Below are positions 8,377-19,489 of a stretch of 64,000 nt of DNA, piece by piece. A program made the translations under genes and the position numbers. This DNA comes from Rikenellaceae bacterium. GTDB taxonomy: Bacteria; Bacteroidota; Bacteroidia; Bacteroidales; UBA932. Numbering within the stretch: position 1 is the first letter of the stretch; each line of letters starts with the position of its first letter. Location of the stretch: positions 10,378-74,377 of the forward strand of contig CAAGMI010000241.1 in NCBI GenBank assembly GCA_900771005.1. Direction: 5' to 3'. The notes below the pieces were generated by a model that saw only the letters and a list, made by a program, of their open reading frames with translations, was not told where the DNA came from and did not search any database.

Positions 8377-10005
8377 TTATTCAAAAACAAAGATATAGTC
8401 GTACACTTCCTGTCCGCCCTCCGTGAAGATCACTTCGGAGCGCCTGTATTTCGATTCAAGCTCGCGCCTGAGTTCCTCCGCCTCCTGTTCGGGAGCATCA
8501 GCCCCCCTGAATGCCAGGATCACGTCATAACTGCCTGCGTCAAGTTCTTCGCAAAGACGCAGGGAAGCCTCCTTACGGTTGACGGAGTTGCAGAGGATGT
8601 TCCCGGACACGAAACCGATATAATCCCCCTTGCTTACGTCTCCGGTATCCCTGATGGCTCTTGAAATCATTCCCGTCACGACGGTTGAGATGACCTCGTT
8701 AGCCTGTGAGATTATCTCCGAACTGTCCTCCTCCGAAAAGTCTATGGAGCCGAATACTGCATAACCGGCGCCTATGCTCTTGGTGTTGATCACATAGATG
8801 CGTGACTCCCTGTAGAGGGAAGCCGCCTGCTGGGCCGTAAGGATGATGTTGGAGTTGTTCGGAAAGACGAATATCCTGTCCGCATTGACTCTCTCGAAGG
8901 CTTTCAGGAAACTCTCGGCAGAAGGGTTCATCGTCTGCCCCCCTTCTATGACATAGTCAGCCCCCATATCCCTAAAGGTCTTTATCACGCCTTCGCCGGA
9001 TGCCACCACGACTGTCGCCGTATGCTTGTGGGGGGACTTGCCGAATTTTTCGTCCATACGGTTCTCGTGATGCTGCAGGGTCATATTCTCAATCTTGAGA
9101 GTAAGGTATTCTCCCCACTGCTGGCAACGGTTGAGTATGTCGCCGGGTTTCTTTGTATGGACGTGGACCTTGATGATGCTTCCGTCCCGGAAGAATACGA
9201 GACTGTCTCCGGCACCCTCAAGATATTCCTTGATGACGGCCTCATCGAAGGTATCGAGATTCACTTTCGATTTCTGAAGCCTCAACAGGAACTCCGTGCA
9301 GTATCCGAATTCCAGTTCACTGTCTTCGGTGAAAGCTGAGAGATCGACCTTTGCGGCTTTCTGCACATCCGTGCCGGCCGTTTCCCCGGCCACCTTTCCG
9401 TAAAGGGCGTCCTTCATCCCTTCGAAGATATACACAAGACCCGCTCCTCCGCTGTCCACCACTCCGGCTTTCTTGAGCACGTCAAGTTGGTCAGGAGTAC
9501 GGTCAAGCGCTATGGACATCTCCGTGCAGAGCGCGTCGAAATAGTCTTCGAAATCATCCGCTCCACATTCATCCGCCACAGCAACGGCAGACTTGAACAC
9601 TGTCAGGATAGTCCCCTCCACCGGTGTCGCCACAGCCCGGTACGATTCCTCGACGGCTGCAGCCATGGCCGATTTCCAGAGTTTGAGATCAGCAGTATCG
9701 GCTGAGCCCAGGCCTTTTGAGAGGCCTGCGAATATCCTGGACAATATGACACCGGAGTTACCCCTGGCGCCATAAAGCATTCCCGATGAAACGCTGGAAG
9801 CCACCTCGGAAAGGCCGGTTTCCTCCTTGCCGGATGCGGAATCGCTTCCGGAGCCTATGGTCATAAACATATTGTCTCCCGTATCCCCGTCGGGGATAGG
9901 GAAGACATTGAGGTCATTGACTGTCTTGCGGTTCTCTCCGAGCGTGGAAGCGCCCAGTCTGACCATGTTGAGATATTGTTTTCCTGTTAGGTTTTCCGTA
10001 CTCAT
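8377..10005 (-). CDS. fakA: fatty acid kinase FakA (DhaL-DegV-like, YloV)
   Basis: The protein has 542 residues. The N-terminal DhaL-like ATP-binding domain shows NVFPIPDGDTGDN (residues 33-45), whose Asp residues bind Mg-ATP, and the glycine-rich GARGNSGVILS. A middle domain and a C-terminal FakB-like domain follow (FVFPNNSNIILTA in the latter). FakA phosphorylates a fatty acid held by FakB to acyl-phosphate, which PlsX or PlsY then uses. The ATG at 10005 is chosen over upstream TTG/ATG options because it starts the conserved domain; it lies 10 bases after the guaA stop. The pair lets the cell incorporate host or dietary fatty acids into phospholipid. Confidence 0.88.
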   Translation of the reverse strand: MSTENLTGKQYLNMVRLGASTLGENRKTVNDLNVFPIPDGDTGDNMFMTIGSGSDSASGKEETGLSEVASSVSSGMLYGARGNSGVILSRIFAGLSKGLGSADTADLKLWKSAMAAAVEESYRAVATPVEGTILTVFKSAVAVADECGADDFEDYFDALCTEMSIALDRTPDQLDVLKKAGVVDSGGAGLVYIFEGMKDALYGKVAGETAGTDVQKAAKVDLSAFTEDSELEFGYCTEFLLRLQKSKVNLDTFDEAVIKEYLEGAGDSLVFFRDGSIIKVHVHTKKPGDILNRCQQWGEYLTLKIENMTLQHHENRMDEKFGKSPHKHTATVVVASGEGVIKTFRDMGADYVIEGGQTMNPSAESFLKAFERVNADRIFVFPNNSNIILTAQQAASLYRESRIYVINTKSIGAGYAVFGSIDFSEEDSSEIISQANEVISTVVTGMISRAIRDTGDVSKGDYIGFVSGNILCNSVNRKEASLRLCEELDAGSYDVILAFRGADAPEQEAEELRRELESKYRRSEVIFTEGGQEVYDYIFVFE

Positions 10006-10015
10006 TGCAAAAGGC

Positions 10016-10975
10016 CTACTCCCACTCGATAGTTGAAGGCGGTTTAGGGGAAATGTCATAAACTACCCTGTTCACGCCGTCCACCTGACTGATGATCGCC
10101 GTGGCGACCTTCTGCAGGAATTCGAATGGAAGATTTATCACTTCCGCCGTCACTGCATCCACGGAATTGACCGCGCGCAGGGCGACAACGTTTTCGTATG
10201 TTCTTGCTCCATCCTTCACTCCGGTGCTTCTTACAGGAAGAAGGACTACAGCTGCCTGCCAGATCTTGTCATAAAGACCTTCCTCACGCAGCATGTTGAT
10301 GAAAACAGCGTCAGCTTCCTGGAGGATGTGCACTCTTTCAGGAGTCAGTTCCTCGAGACAGCGCACGCCGAGACCCGGGCCCGGGAAAGGATGACGTCCG
10401 AGGAAATGCTGGTCGAGACCGAGCTCTGCGCCCACCTCCCTGACCTCATATTTGTAGAGGTACTTCAAAGGCTCCACGAGGCCGAAATGAAGGTCTTCCG
10501 GAAGTCCGCCCACGTTGTGGTGGCTCTTGATGGTGCCCTTGTCCGAATGTGACTCGGCAATATCAGGCCAGATAGTACCCTGAGCAAGCCATTTCGCATC
10601 CTTTACCTTGCGGGCCTCGTCAGCGAAAACGTCGATGAACGTCTTTCCTATGGCTTTTCTCTTGAGCTCCGGATCGGTAATGCCCTTGCAGGCTGCAAAG
10701 AATCTGTCAGCCGCACGGATTCCCTTTACGTTAAGTCCCATACCCTCGTAATGAGCGAGGACATCTTCAAACTCGTTCTTTCTGAGCAGACCGTGATCCA
10801 CGAATATACATACGAGATTGTGTCCGATGGCACGGTCGATAAGGAGGGCAGTGACCGTGGAGTCAACTCCTCCTGAAAGTCCGAGTACAACGGTATCGTT
10901 TCCGACCTGTTCCTTGATTTCCCTGATGGCGTCCTGTACGAACTGTCCGGGATTCAATTTCTCTCCGTTATACAT
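10016..10975 (-). CDS. guaA: GMP synthase ATP-pyrophosphatase subunit, without glutaminase domain
   Basis: The protein has 319 residues and consists only of the synthetase half of GuaA. The P-loop SGGVDST is at about residue 34, the GTIWPD and [11 protein letters not shown] motifs follow, and the C-terminal dimerisation region ends in KPPSTIEWE, the usual GuaA terminus. It adenylates XMP and aminates it to GMP. Standard bacterial GuaA is about 510-525 residues with an N-terminal class I glutaminase that supplies ammonia. Here the start is only 18 bases from the guaB stop, so no glutaminase domain is encoded upstream in any frame. Either a separate glutaminase subunit is encoded elsewhere, as in archaea, or the enzyme uses free ammonia. 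Confidence 0.93.
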   Translation of the reverse strand: MYNGEKLNPGQFVQDAIREIKEQVGNDTVVLGLSGGVDSTVTALLIDRAIGHNLVCIFVDHGLLRKNEFEDVLAHYEGMGLNVKGIRAADRFFAACKGITDPELKRKAIGKTFIDVFADEARKVKDAKWLAQGTIWPDIAESHSDKGTIKSHHNVGGLPEDLHFGLVEPLKYLYKYEVREVGAELGLDQHFLGRHPFPGPGLGVRCLEELTPERVHILQEADAVFINMLREEGLYDKIWQAAVVLLPVRSTGVKDGARTYENVVALRAVNSVDAVTAEVINLPFEFLQKVATAIISQVDGVNRVVYDISPKPPSTIEWE

Positions 10976-10993
10976 ATATGTTTCTGTTTTGTA

Positions 10994-12139
<1,146 letters not shown>

Positions 12140-12158
12140 CTAGAATTTTAGCAACTTA

Positions 12159-12166
12159 CAAAGTTA
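12159..12166 (-). promoter_or_regulatory. putative -7 promoter box of guaB
   Basis: The minus strand reads TAACTTTG, a full match to TAnnTTTG. Transcription would begin about 15 bases before the guaB start codon. It lies in the 98-base gap between pyrB and guaB, so guaB probably has its own promoter rather than depending on read-through from the pyr operon. I see no strong terminator in this gap. Confidence 0.5.
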
Positions 12167-12234
12167 CTGATTTTATCTCCATCTTGAAGGATTGCGGAAG
12201 TTTTTTTCAACACTGTTTTCAACAGAGCGCGGGA

Positions 12235-13314
12235 CTACCTGATCTTGCTGTCACAGTACACGCAACGTACCGAGCCTGTCTCCGTACGATGGAAGAGCGG
12301 CCTTACGCTTTCGTGACTGCAGATGCACTTCGGGTTGCTGCAGTGCAGTCCCGGATCTTCGAAACGGTCATTATGCTCCGGCATTGTATGCGAAGGATCG
12401 TTCTTCCATTTAAGCAGGCTGTAAATCAGCGCCATACGGACGAACTTACCATTTCCTACCTGACGGAAATATGCCGCACGCGGATCGTCATCCACTTCCT
12501 GCCTGATCTCATTCACTCTCGGAAGAGGGTGCAGCACGCACATCTTCTCCTTTGCAAGGGACATTTTCTCCCTGTCAAGTACAAAACTGTCCTTGACGCG
12601 CTCGAACTCCTCTTCATCGAGGAACCTTTCTTTCTGAACGCGGGTCATATAGAGGACATCCAGCTCGCCTATGACTTCCTCTATGGTCCTTACTTCCCTG
12701 TAATCCACACCCTGTCTGTCGCATACGTCACTCTTGATGTAGTCGGGCAGTCTGAGCTCGTCCGGTGCGATAAGCACTACCCTGATGCCCTCATACCTTG
12801 AAAGAGCCTTGATGAGCGAGTGCACCGTGCGTCCGAACTTGAGGTCGCCGCAGAAGCCTATGGTAATATTGTCTATGTGTCCTATCTCGCGTTTGATGGT
12901 CAGAAGGTCCGTCAGGGTCTGCGTAGGATGGGCGTGCGAGCCGTCCCCCGCATTGATGATAGGTATTCCGGCCGCTGTTGAAGCCACGAACGGAGCTCCT
13001 TCGAGAGGATGCCTCATAGCTATTATGTCAACGAAATTCTCGACTACGCGGACAGTATCGGCAACGGTCTCTCCCTTGCTGACCGAAGTGTTGCGCGCAT
13101 CTGAAAATCCCAGCACGTTTCCGCCGAGTTCCATCATGGCTGAGGTGAAGCTGAGCCTTGTCCTTGTACTCGGCTCGTAGAACAGTGTGGCCAGTTTGTG
13201 ATATTTGAGGCTGTCGCGATATTTCTCGCGATTGGCTATGATATCTTCAGCAAGAGCCACTATTTCATCGGTTTCCCGCTTGCTGAGGTCGGTAGGATCA
13301 ATCAAGTGCTTCAT
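12235..13314 (-). CDS. pyrB: aspartate carbamoyltransferase with C-terminal PyrI-type zinc ribbon
   Basis: The protein has 359 residues. Residues 1 to about 305 are a complete catalytic chain: YEPSTRTRLSF (carbamoyl-phosphate loop), GDGSHAHPTQTL and HPLPRVNEI. The last 35 residues are not part of PyrB. They hold Cys325-x4-Cys330 and Cys351-x2-Cys354, the same spacing classes as the zinc site of the regulatory chain PyrI, with PyrI-like surroundings (CSNPKC, SHESV, CVYC). The PyrI allosteric nucleotide-binding domain is missing. In the E. coli enzyme the zinc domain mediates contact with catalytic chains. It is the last gene of the pyr operon, 8 bases after pyrE, and no separate pyrI is present. 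Confidence 0.93.
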   Translation of the reverse strand: MKHLIDPTDLSKRETDEIVALAEDIIANREKYRDSLKYHKLATLFYEPSTRTRLSFTSAMMELGGNVLGFSDARNTSVSKGETVADTVRVVENFVDIIAMRHPLEGAPFVASTAAGIPIINAGDGSHAHPTQTLTDLLTIKREIGHIDNITIGFCGDLKFGRTVHSLIKALSRYEGIRVVLIAPDELRLPDYIKSDVCDRQGVDYREVRTIEEVIGELDVLYMTRVQKERFLDEEEFERVKDSFVLDREKMSLAKEKMCVLHPLPRVNEIRQEVDDDPRAAYFRQVGNGKFVRMALIYSLLKWKNDPSHTMPEHNDRFEDPGLHCSNPKCICSHESVRPLFHRTETGSVRCVYCDSKIR

Positions 13315-13322
13315 AATAGAAT

Positions 13323-13964
13323 TTATTTTATCCAGCTTTCATCTGAAGGGTTGTCTCTGAACTTGAGTATGCGCTGCTTCCACTCAGGAGCTATGCGTCC
13401 CTGCTCCACCGCCACGTCAACGAGGGCATCCAGATTGGACAGGGAATAATTCGTCACTCCGGCTTCTGCAAGCCTGTCAAGGCCTTTTTTCATACCGTAT
13501 GTGAAGATGCTCACTATTCCGAGCACTTCGGCTCCGGCTTCGCGCAGGGCTTCGACCACCTCGATCGCGCTTCCTCCCGTAGAGATGAGGTCCTCTATCA
13601 CCATGACTTTCATACCCGGCTCCAGACGGCCTTCGATCCTGTTGTTGCGTCCATGGGTCTTGGCTTCCCCACGTACGTACCCCATAGGAAGCCCCAGAAT
13701 GGACGCGGCTATGGCGGCGTGTGCGATGCCGGCAGTACTTGTACCCATAAGGGACTCCGCTCCCGGGAATTTCGCCTTGACCGTATCCGCTATTGCCTGC
13801 TCGACCACGACGCGTGCCGACGGTGCGGAAAGGATCAGACGGTTGTCACAATAAATAGGGCTCTTTATTCCGCTTGCCCAGGTAAAAGGTTCCTCCGGAC
13901 GAAGGAACACAGCTCCGATGCTGAGGAGCTGTTCAGCGATTTTATTTTCCATATACGAATTCAT
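13323..13964 (-). CDS. pyrE: orotate phosphoribosyltransferase
   Basis: The protein has 213 residues. It joins orotate to PRPP to give OMP. The PRPP-binding motif is [14 protein letters not shown] near residue 120, with the flexible loop [11 protein letters not shown] ahead of it. The start at 13964 (MNSYMENK) or 13952 (MENK) cannot be separated; both overlap the end of pyrF by 11-23 bases. The gene is seventh in the UMP operon, and the overlap implies coupled translation with pyrF, the enzyme that consumes its product. Confidence 0.96.
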   Translation of the reverse strand: MNSYMENKIAEQLLSIGAVFLRPEEPFTWASGIKSPIYCDNRLILSAPSARVVVEQAIADTVKAKFPGAESLMGTSTAGIAHAAIAASILGLPMGYVRGEAKTHGRNNRIEGRLEPGMKVMVIEDLISTGGSAIEVVEALREAGAEVLGIVSIFTYGMKKGLDRLAEAGVTNYSLSNLDALVDVAVEQGRIAPEWKQRILKFRDNPSDESWIK

Positions 13965-14649
13965 CTACGCATCTGTTGTACGAAGCTACAGGATCTTCTG
14001 CAGCGGTAATCGGACGGCCTACCACAATGTAGTCGGAACCTATTTCACGGGCTCTGGACGGAGTGGTGATACGGACCTGGTCATCGGCTGCGGCATCCGC
14101 GAAACGGATTCCCGGAGTCACGGCAAGGAAGCCGGAGCCGCATCTGCTTTTCACGATGGACGCCTCCAGCGGGGAGCAGACGACGCCGTCAAGGCCTGCC
14201 TCCTGTGCATTCGCTGCATAATGGGCTATCACTTCGGCGATAGGTTTGTCTATGAGGAGATCCTGTCTCATCCTTTCTTCCGAGGTCGACGTCAGCTGGG
14301 TCACCGCTATGAGAAGCGGGCGGGTCCCGTCCTCCCTTGTCAGACCTTCAAGCGCAGCACGCATCATCTCAACCGTGCCTGCAGCATGCACGTTGGTCAT
14401 ATCCACGTCAAGGGCAGAAAGCACCTTCATAGTCTTTCTGACAGTGTTCGGAATGTCGTGCAGTTTGAGGTCCAGGAAAATCTTATGTCCCCGGGCCTTG
14501 ATGTCCCTTACAATCTGAGGACCTGCAGCATAATAGAGCTCCATCCCTATCTTGACGAACGGTTTGCGCTCACAGGACGAGAATCTGTCCAGGAATGCCA
14601 GCACATCCCCGGCGCTGCTGAAGTCACAGGCTACTATAACGTCTTTCAT
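13942..14649 (-). CDS. pyrF: orotidine 5'-phosphate decarboxylase
   Basis: This 235-residue protein is a short, group I type enzyme. The catalytic Lys-Asp array is [11 protein letters not shown] near residue 63. It converts OMP to UMP, the end of the pathway. Many Bacteroidota carry a longer PyrF of a different group, so the short form is of some note. Its start overlaps the pyrD stop as ATGA. Confidence 0.95.
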   Translation of the reverse strand: MKDVIVACDFSSAGDVLAFLDRFSSCERKPFVKIGMELYYAAGPQIVRDIKARGHKIFLDLKLHDIPNTVRKTMKVLSALDVDMTNVHAAGTVEMMRAALEGLTREDGTRPLLIAVTQLTSTSEERMRQDLLIDKPIAEVIAHYAANAQEAGLDGVVCSPLEASIVKSRCGSGFLAVTPGIRFADAAADDQVRITTPSRAREIGSDYIVVGRPITAAEDPVASYNRCVDEFVYGK

Positions 14650-15551
14650 ACTGTTTTTATTATTTCTTTGATATCATTAATGCCAAGGCGGTCCATAAGA
14701 GCCGGAAGATCCTCGACTATCTGCTTGCATACCATAGGATTGCGGAGATTCTCCGCACCCACCTGTACCACAGATGCTCCGGCCATCATCATTTCTATCA
14801 CATCCCTGGCGCAGGAGACCCCGCCGCATCCCATCACAGGCACTTTGCAGGCTGACGCCACCTGATTGACCATCCTCAGAGCTATCGGGAGCACGGCCCT
14901 GCCGCTGAACCCGCCGTATTTGTTGGCTATGACAGGACGCCTCCTTTCGATGTCTATGCGCATCCCGAGAATCGTATTGATGAGGGTAAGCCCGTCAGCT
15001 CCGGCGTCTTCACAGGCGCGTGCGATCTCCACGATGTCTGTCACGTTGGGGCTCAGTTTGATGAACACCGGCTTGGAACTGACTTTCCTGACAGCCTCCG
15101 TCACCTGCGCTGCTGCCTTCGCCGAGGTACCGAAAGCCATCCCACCACCGTGTACGTTAGGGCAGGATACATTCACTTCAAGTATGTCTATTTCCTTCGA
15201 ACGGGACGCAATCTCACAACATTCAACATATTCTTCGATACTGAAGCCGCTTATGTTCGCTATTATCGCACCGGAATAAACCTTCCTCAGAGCCGGGACT
15301 TTCTCGCTTACCAGCGTCTCTATGCCCGGATTCTGCAGGCCTACCGAATTTATCATCCCGTCCGGGCACTCGGCTATCCGCGGGCATTCGTTGCCGAAAC
15401 GCGCATCACGAGTCGTTCCTTTCAGGGATATCCCCCCGAGGACATTCAAGTCATAGGTTCCGGCCATCTCGAGCCCGAAACCGAAAGTTCCGCTGGCGGG
15501 AACCACAGGGTTCCTGAAGGTGACACCGCAGAGTTTGATTTCAGTTACCAT
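14646..15551 (-). CDS. pyrD: dihydroorotate dehydrogenase B, catalytic subunit
   Basis: The protein has 301 residues from the ATG at 15551 ([12 protein letters not shown]). Class 1B enzymes oxidise dihydroorotate to orotate with NAD through an FMN in PyrD and FAD plus an iron-sulfur centre in PyrK. The catalytic Cys lies in [11 protein letters not shown] (about residue 129). FMN-binding segments such as [10 protein letters not shown] are near the end. A longer reading to 15626 is rejected because it runs through pyrK. The start codon overlaps the pyrK stop by 7 bases. Confidence 0.96.
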   Translation of the reverse strand: MVTEIKLCGVTFRNPVVPASGTFGFGLEMAGTYDLNVLGGISLKGTTRDARFGNECPRIAECPDGMINSVGLQNPGIETLVSEKVPALRKVYSGAIIANISGFSIEEYVECCEIASRSKEIDILEVNVSCPNVHGGGMAFGTSAKAAAQVTEAVRKVSSKPVFIKLSPNVTDIVEIARACEDAGADGLTLINTILGMRIDIERRRPVIANKYGGFSGRAVLPIALRMVNQVASACKVPVMGCGGVSCARDVIEMMMAGASVVQVGAENLRNPMVCKQIVEDLPALMDRLGINDIKEIIKTV

Positions 15552-16282
15552 ATTATGTCCTCCTTTCTGAATACAGGTCCGTCCGCGCATACACGTTTCG
15601 GGCCTCCGGCGGTATGGCAGGTACAACCGTAGCAGATTCCGCAGCCGCAGCCCATCCTTTCCTCGAGGCTGGCCTCCCCGGGGATGGCGAGTTTTTCGCA
15701 GACAGCCTTCATCATCACCTTCGGTCCGCAGGTATAGAAGCAGTCCCAGTCGCCCTTCAGTATGTCTATCACGTCCGTAACAAGGCCCTTTACGCCCTCT
15801 GAGCCGTCCATAGTGGCGATATGCAGGTCTATGCCCATAGTCCTGTATTCATCGAGCAGCACTATGTCCTCAGACTTGTTGAACCCCATCACCAGAGTAA
15901 CTTCCTTCCCCTCATCCTTGAGTTGTCTGACAAGGGAGAACACCGGGGATGCTCCCAGTCCTCCGCTCACCACAAGAGCCGAACGCCTGCACAAGGACGG
16001 ATCGAATCCGTTTCCAAGCCCCGTGAGAACATCGAGAACGGCCCCTCCACCGACGGTTTTCAGAGCATCGGTCCCCTGCCCCACCACACGGTAAAGCATG
16101 TCAAAACCGTCTTTGTCCCATTCCGTCACTGCAAAGGGTCTGCGAAGGAAAAATCCGTCAATGGCCACGTCCGCGAACTGTCCTCCGCGCGTAAATGCCG
16201 AAGTGTCTCCGGACAGACGCATGCGGTAGGTATCCGCAGCGACCCTGACATTTGAGATGACCGTATATCTGCCTTCTTTCAT
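15545..16282 (-). CDS. pyrK: dihydroorotate dehydrogenase B, electron transfer subunit
   Basis: The protein has 245 residues. PyrK passes electrons from PyrD to NAD. It has an FAD domain (FLRRPFAVT, matching the RxPS/T flavin motif), an NAD domain (LVVSGGLGASPVFSL) and a C-terminal 2Fe-2S loop CGCGICYGCTC followed by VCADGPVF. All four cluster cysteines are present. It lies between carB and pyrD, 9 bases after carB. Confidence 0.95.
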   Translation of the reverse strand: MKEGRYTVISNVRVAADTYRMRLSGDTSAFTRGGQFADVAIDGFFLRRPFAVTEWDKDGFDMLYRVVGQGTDALKTVGGGAVLDVLTGLGNGFDPSLCRRSALVVSGGLGASPVFSLVRQLKDEGKEVTLVMGFNKSEDIVLLDEYRTMGIDLHIATMDGSEGVKGLVTDVIDILKGDWDCFYTCGPKVMMKAVCEKLAIPGEASLEERMGCGCGICYGCTCHTAGGPKRVCADGPVFRKEDIIW

Positions 16283-16291
16283 CTGCGTAAA

Positions 16292-19200
16292 CTAACTGTT
16301 CGAATATTCCGAATCTATCGTGGAAATACCAAGAGTTATCTCCTCAAGCACGTCCAGCAGCACTTTCACGGTTTCAAGCGCCGTGAAGATGGTGACATTG
16401 TTCTCCACAGCCGCCCTCCTGATCTCATATCCGTCAAGGCGGGTGCTGTGCTGGTTGATGTCTATGGTATTTATGACGTAGCTGACGTGTCCCTGACGCA
16501 GGGCCTTGATGATGTCGTTACTTCCCTCGCTGAGCTTTCCGAGACTCCTGGTACGCACTCCGTTCTCCTTGAGGAACTCGGCGGTTCCCTTGGTGGCCTC
16601 GATATTGAATCCGAGGTTGTAGAACCTGCGGATAAGAGGCAGTGCCTCAACCTTGTCCTTGTCTGCAATGGTAGCGAACACGGTACCGTAATTGACCACG
16701 TTCACTCCCGATGCCTGCAGGGACTTGTAGAGAGCCCTGTTGAGAGAATCATCATAGCCTATCGCCTCGCCGGTGGATTTCATCTCAGGTGAAAGATAGG
16801 TGTCTATTCCCTTTATCTTTCCGAACGAGAATGCCGGACTCTTGACGTAGTGGCGGCTGCGTTCCTTGAAATATACCGTGTCTATGCCCTGTTCCTTCAG
16901 GGAGTGCCCGAGCATTACCATTGTGGCTATCTTCGCCATCGGCACGCCGGTTGACTTGGAGAGGAAAGGAACGGTACGGGATGAGCGCGGATTGACTTCT
17001 ATGACATATACGTCATCGTTGCCGTCCACTATGTACTGGATATTGAAAAGTCCCACGATACCTATCTCGAGACCGAGCCTGCAGGTATAGTCTATGATTC
17101 TGTCCTTTACCTTCTGACTCAGGGAGAATGACGGGTAGACGCTTATGGAGTCGCCCGAATGGATGCCGGTACGCTCCACGTGCTCCATTATACCCGGGAT
17201 GAACACGTCCCTGCCGTCGCAGATAGCATCCACCTCTGTTTCCCTTCCCATTATATACTTGTCCACAAGGACAGGAGAATTCTCGTTGATCTCCACCGCG
17301 TTGTGAAGATAGTGGCGGAGGGTCTCCTCATTGCCGACGATCATCATCGCACGGCCGCCAAGCACGAACGAAGGCCGCACAAGCACGGGATATCCGATCT
17401 CGCTTGCCGCCTTCACTCCTTCCTCAACTTCAGTCACGGCCTTGGCCTTAGGCTGAGGTATTCCGGTCTTGCGCATGATAGCTTCGAAGAGTTTGCGGTC
17501 CTCGGCATTGTCTATCGCATCTATCTGCGTACCTATGATAGGAACGCCGAATTCGGCGAGAGGCCCGGCCAGGTTGATGGCCGTCTGTCCGCCGAGAGTG
17601 ACTATCACACCTTTCGGCTTCTCCAGATCTATGACATTCATCACATCCTCGACCGTGAGGGGCTCGAAATAGAGTTTGTCGGAAATCGTGTAGTCCGTGG
17701 AAACCGTCTCCGGATTGTTGTTTATGATTATCGCTTCATAGCCCGCTTCGCGGATAGCCCAGATGGCATGGACTGTCGAATAGTCGAATTCCACGCCCTG
17801 ACCTATCCTGATAGGGCCCGCTCCGAGCACCAGGATCTTCTCCCTGTCGGAAACCGCGCTTTCGTTCTCCTGCTCATAAGTCGAATAGAAATACGGCACG
17901 TCGGCATCGTGCTGCGCGGCGCAGCTGTCTATAAACTTGTATGACGGGCGTATGTCGTGCTGCCATCTCCATTCTATCATCTCCTTCTCCGTCCTGCCCC
18001 AGAGCTGGCCTATGAACTTGTCGCTGAAGCCCATCCGCTTGGCTTCATAAAGCACTTCCCTGTCAAAGGCATGCGCCTTCAGTTCCTCCTCCATCCTCAC
18101 TATGCTGCATATTTTCTCCAGGAACAGCATATCTATCTTGGTGACGTCGTATATCAGGCGTATGTCCACGCCCAGGCGTATCAGCTGTGTGATGGCCAGA
18201 AGATGGTCGTCGGGGAATTTGACGATGTACTTGAGCAGTTCGGCTTCTGTCATCGAGTCAAATTTCTTCTTGTACAGATGGCAGGCGCCTATCTCAAGGG
18301 AACGTATCGCCTTCAACAGGCTCTCTTCCAGGGTGCGGCCTATGCTCATCACCTCTCCCGTGGCTTTCATCTGGGTGCCCAGCTCGTTCGTAGCCTCACT
18401 GAACTTGTCGAACGGGAACCTGGCGATCTTGCTCACGACATAGTCTATGGCAGGTTCGCAGCAGGCCGGTGCGTCAGCCACCCTTATCTCGTCAAGGGTA
18501 TATCCTACGGCTATCTTCGCGGTAACCCTGGCTATAGGGAATCCGCTCGCCTTTGACGCAAGGGCAGAAGAGCGAGATACGCGTGGGTTAACTTCGATTA
18601 TATAATAGTCGAAAGAGAGAGGGTCGAGGGCGAACTGAACGTTACATCCTCCGGCTATCTTGAGGGCCCGTATGAGCTTGAGAGCGCTGTTGCGGAGCAT
18701 TTCGTACTCCTTGTCGGCCAGAGTCTGCACCGGAGCGACCACTATCGAGTCACCCGTATGTATACCCACAGGGTCCACATTCTCCATCGAGCAAATGGTG
18801 ATGGCAGTGTCATTGCTGTCCCTCATCACTTCGAACTCGATCTCCTTGTATCCCTTCACACTCTTTTCTATAAGCACCTGATGTACAGGTGACAATGCCA
18901 GGGCGTTACGCATCATCTCGGAAAGTTCCTCCTCGTTGGAAGCGAAACCGCCTCCCGTTCCACCCAGGGTGAATGCCGGGCGGAGCACTACCGGATAACC
19001 TATCTCCTTTGCAGTATCTATCGCCTCCTGCGTGCTGTAGCATATCCTAGAAGGTATTACAGGTTCGCCGAGGCTCATGCAGAGCTCTTTGAAAAGTTCC
19101 CTGTCCTCAGCCTGTTCGATGCTCTGGAAAGAGGTACCAAGAATCTCCACGTGGCACTCGTCAAGCACGCCCTTTCTGGCCAGTTTCACCGCAAGATTGA

Positions 19201-19486
19201 GTCCTGTCTGCCCACCGAGTCCCGGCACAATGGCATCGGGCCTTTCGTAGCGGATGATTTTGGCCACATATTCCAGATCCAACGGCTCCATATACACCTT
19301 GTCGGCTATATGGGTGTCTGTCATGATGGTGGCAGGGTTGGAATTGACCAGGACCACTTCATAGCCTTCCTCCTTCAGAGCAAGGCAGGCCTGTGTGCCG
19401 GCATAGTCGAACTCTGCCGCCTGGCCGATAACGATAGGGCCGGACCCTATCACCATAACCTTCTTAATATCTGTTCTTTTAGGCAT
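16292..19486 (-). CDS. carB: carbamoyl phosphate synthase large subunit
   Basis: This full-length protein of 1064 residues has two ATP-grasp halves ([17 protein letters not shown] at the start and [16 protein letters not shown] near residue 555), a linking oligomerisation domain and a C-terminal methylglyoxal-synthase-like allosteric domain. It makes carbamoyl phosphate from bicarbonate, ammonia and two ATP. Normally the ammonia is tunnelled from CarA; here CarA appears unable to release it from glutamine, so CarB may work on free ammonia. The first half carries the phosphorylation of bicarbonate and the second half that of carbamate. The gene lies 3 bases after carA. Confidence 0.97.
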   Translation of the reverse strand: MPKRTDIKKVMVIGSGPIVIGQAAEFDYAGTQACLALKEEGYEVVLVNSNPATIMTDTHIADKVYMEPLDLEYVAKIIRYERPDAIVPGLGGQTGLNLAVKLARKGVLDECHVEILGTSFQSIEQAEDRELFKELCMSLGEPVIPSRICYSTQEAIDTAKEIGYPVVLRPAFTLGGTGGGFASNEEELSEMMRNALALSPVHQVLIEKSVKGYKEIEFEVMRDSNDTAITICSMENVDPVGIHTGDSIVVAPVQTLADKEYEMLRNSALKLIRALKIAGGCNVQFALDPLSFDYYIIEVNPRVSRSSALASKASGFPIARVTAKIAVGYTLDEIRVADAPACCEPAIDYVVSKIARFPFDKFSEATNELGTQMKATGEVMSIGRTLEESLLKAIRSLEIGACHLYKKKFDSMTEAELLKYIVKFPDDHLLAITQLIRLGVDIRLIYDVTKIDMLFLEKICSIVRMEEELKAHAFDREVLYEAKRMGFSDKFIGQLWGRTEKEMIEWRWQHDIRPSYKFIDSCAAQHDADVPYFYSTYEQENESAVSDREKILVLGAGPIRIGQGVEFDYSTVHAIWAIREAGYEAIIINNNPETVSTDYTISDKLYFEPLTVEDVMNVIDLEKPKGVIVTLGGQTAINLAGPLAEFGVPIIGTQIDAIDNAEDRKLFEAIMRKTGIPQPKAKAVTEVEEGVKAASEIGYPVLVRPSFVLGGRAMMIVGNEETLRHYLHNAVEINENSPVLVDKYIMGRETEVDAICDGRDVFIPGIMEHVERTGIHSGDSISVYPSFSLSQKVKDRIIDYTCRLGLEIGIVGLFNIQYIVDGNDDVYVIEVNPRSSRTVPFLSKSTGVPMAKIATMVMLGHSLKEQGIDTVYFKERSRHYVKSPAFSFGKIKGIDTYLSPEMKSTGEAIGYDDSLNRALYKSLQASGVNVVNYGTVFATIADKDKVEALPLIRRFYNLGFNIEATKGTAEFLKENGVRTRSLGKLSEGSNDIIKALRQGHVSYVINTIDINQHSTRLDGYEIRRAAVENNVTIFTALETVKVLLDVLEEITLGISTIDSEYSNS

Positions 19487-19489
19487 AGT

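Noticed and set aside
12180..12234. Terminator at the end of the pyr operon
   Set aside because: A 5-bp CTGTT/AACAG stem exists but is not followed by a T-run in the direction of transcription.
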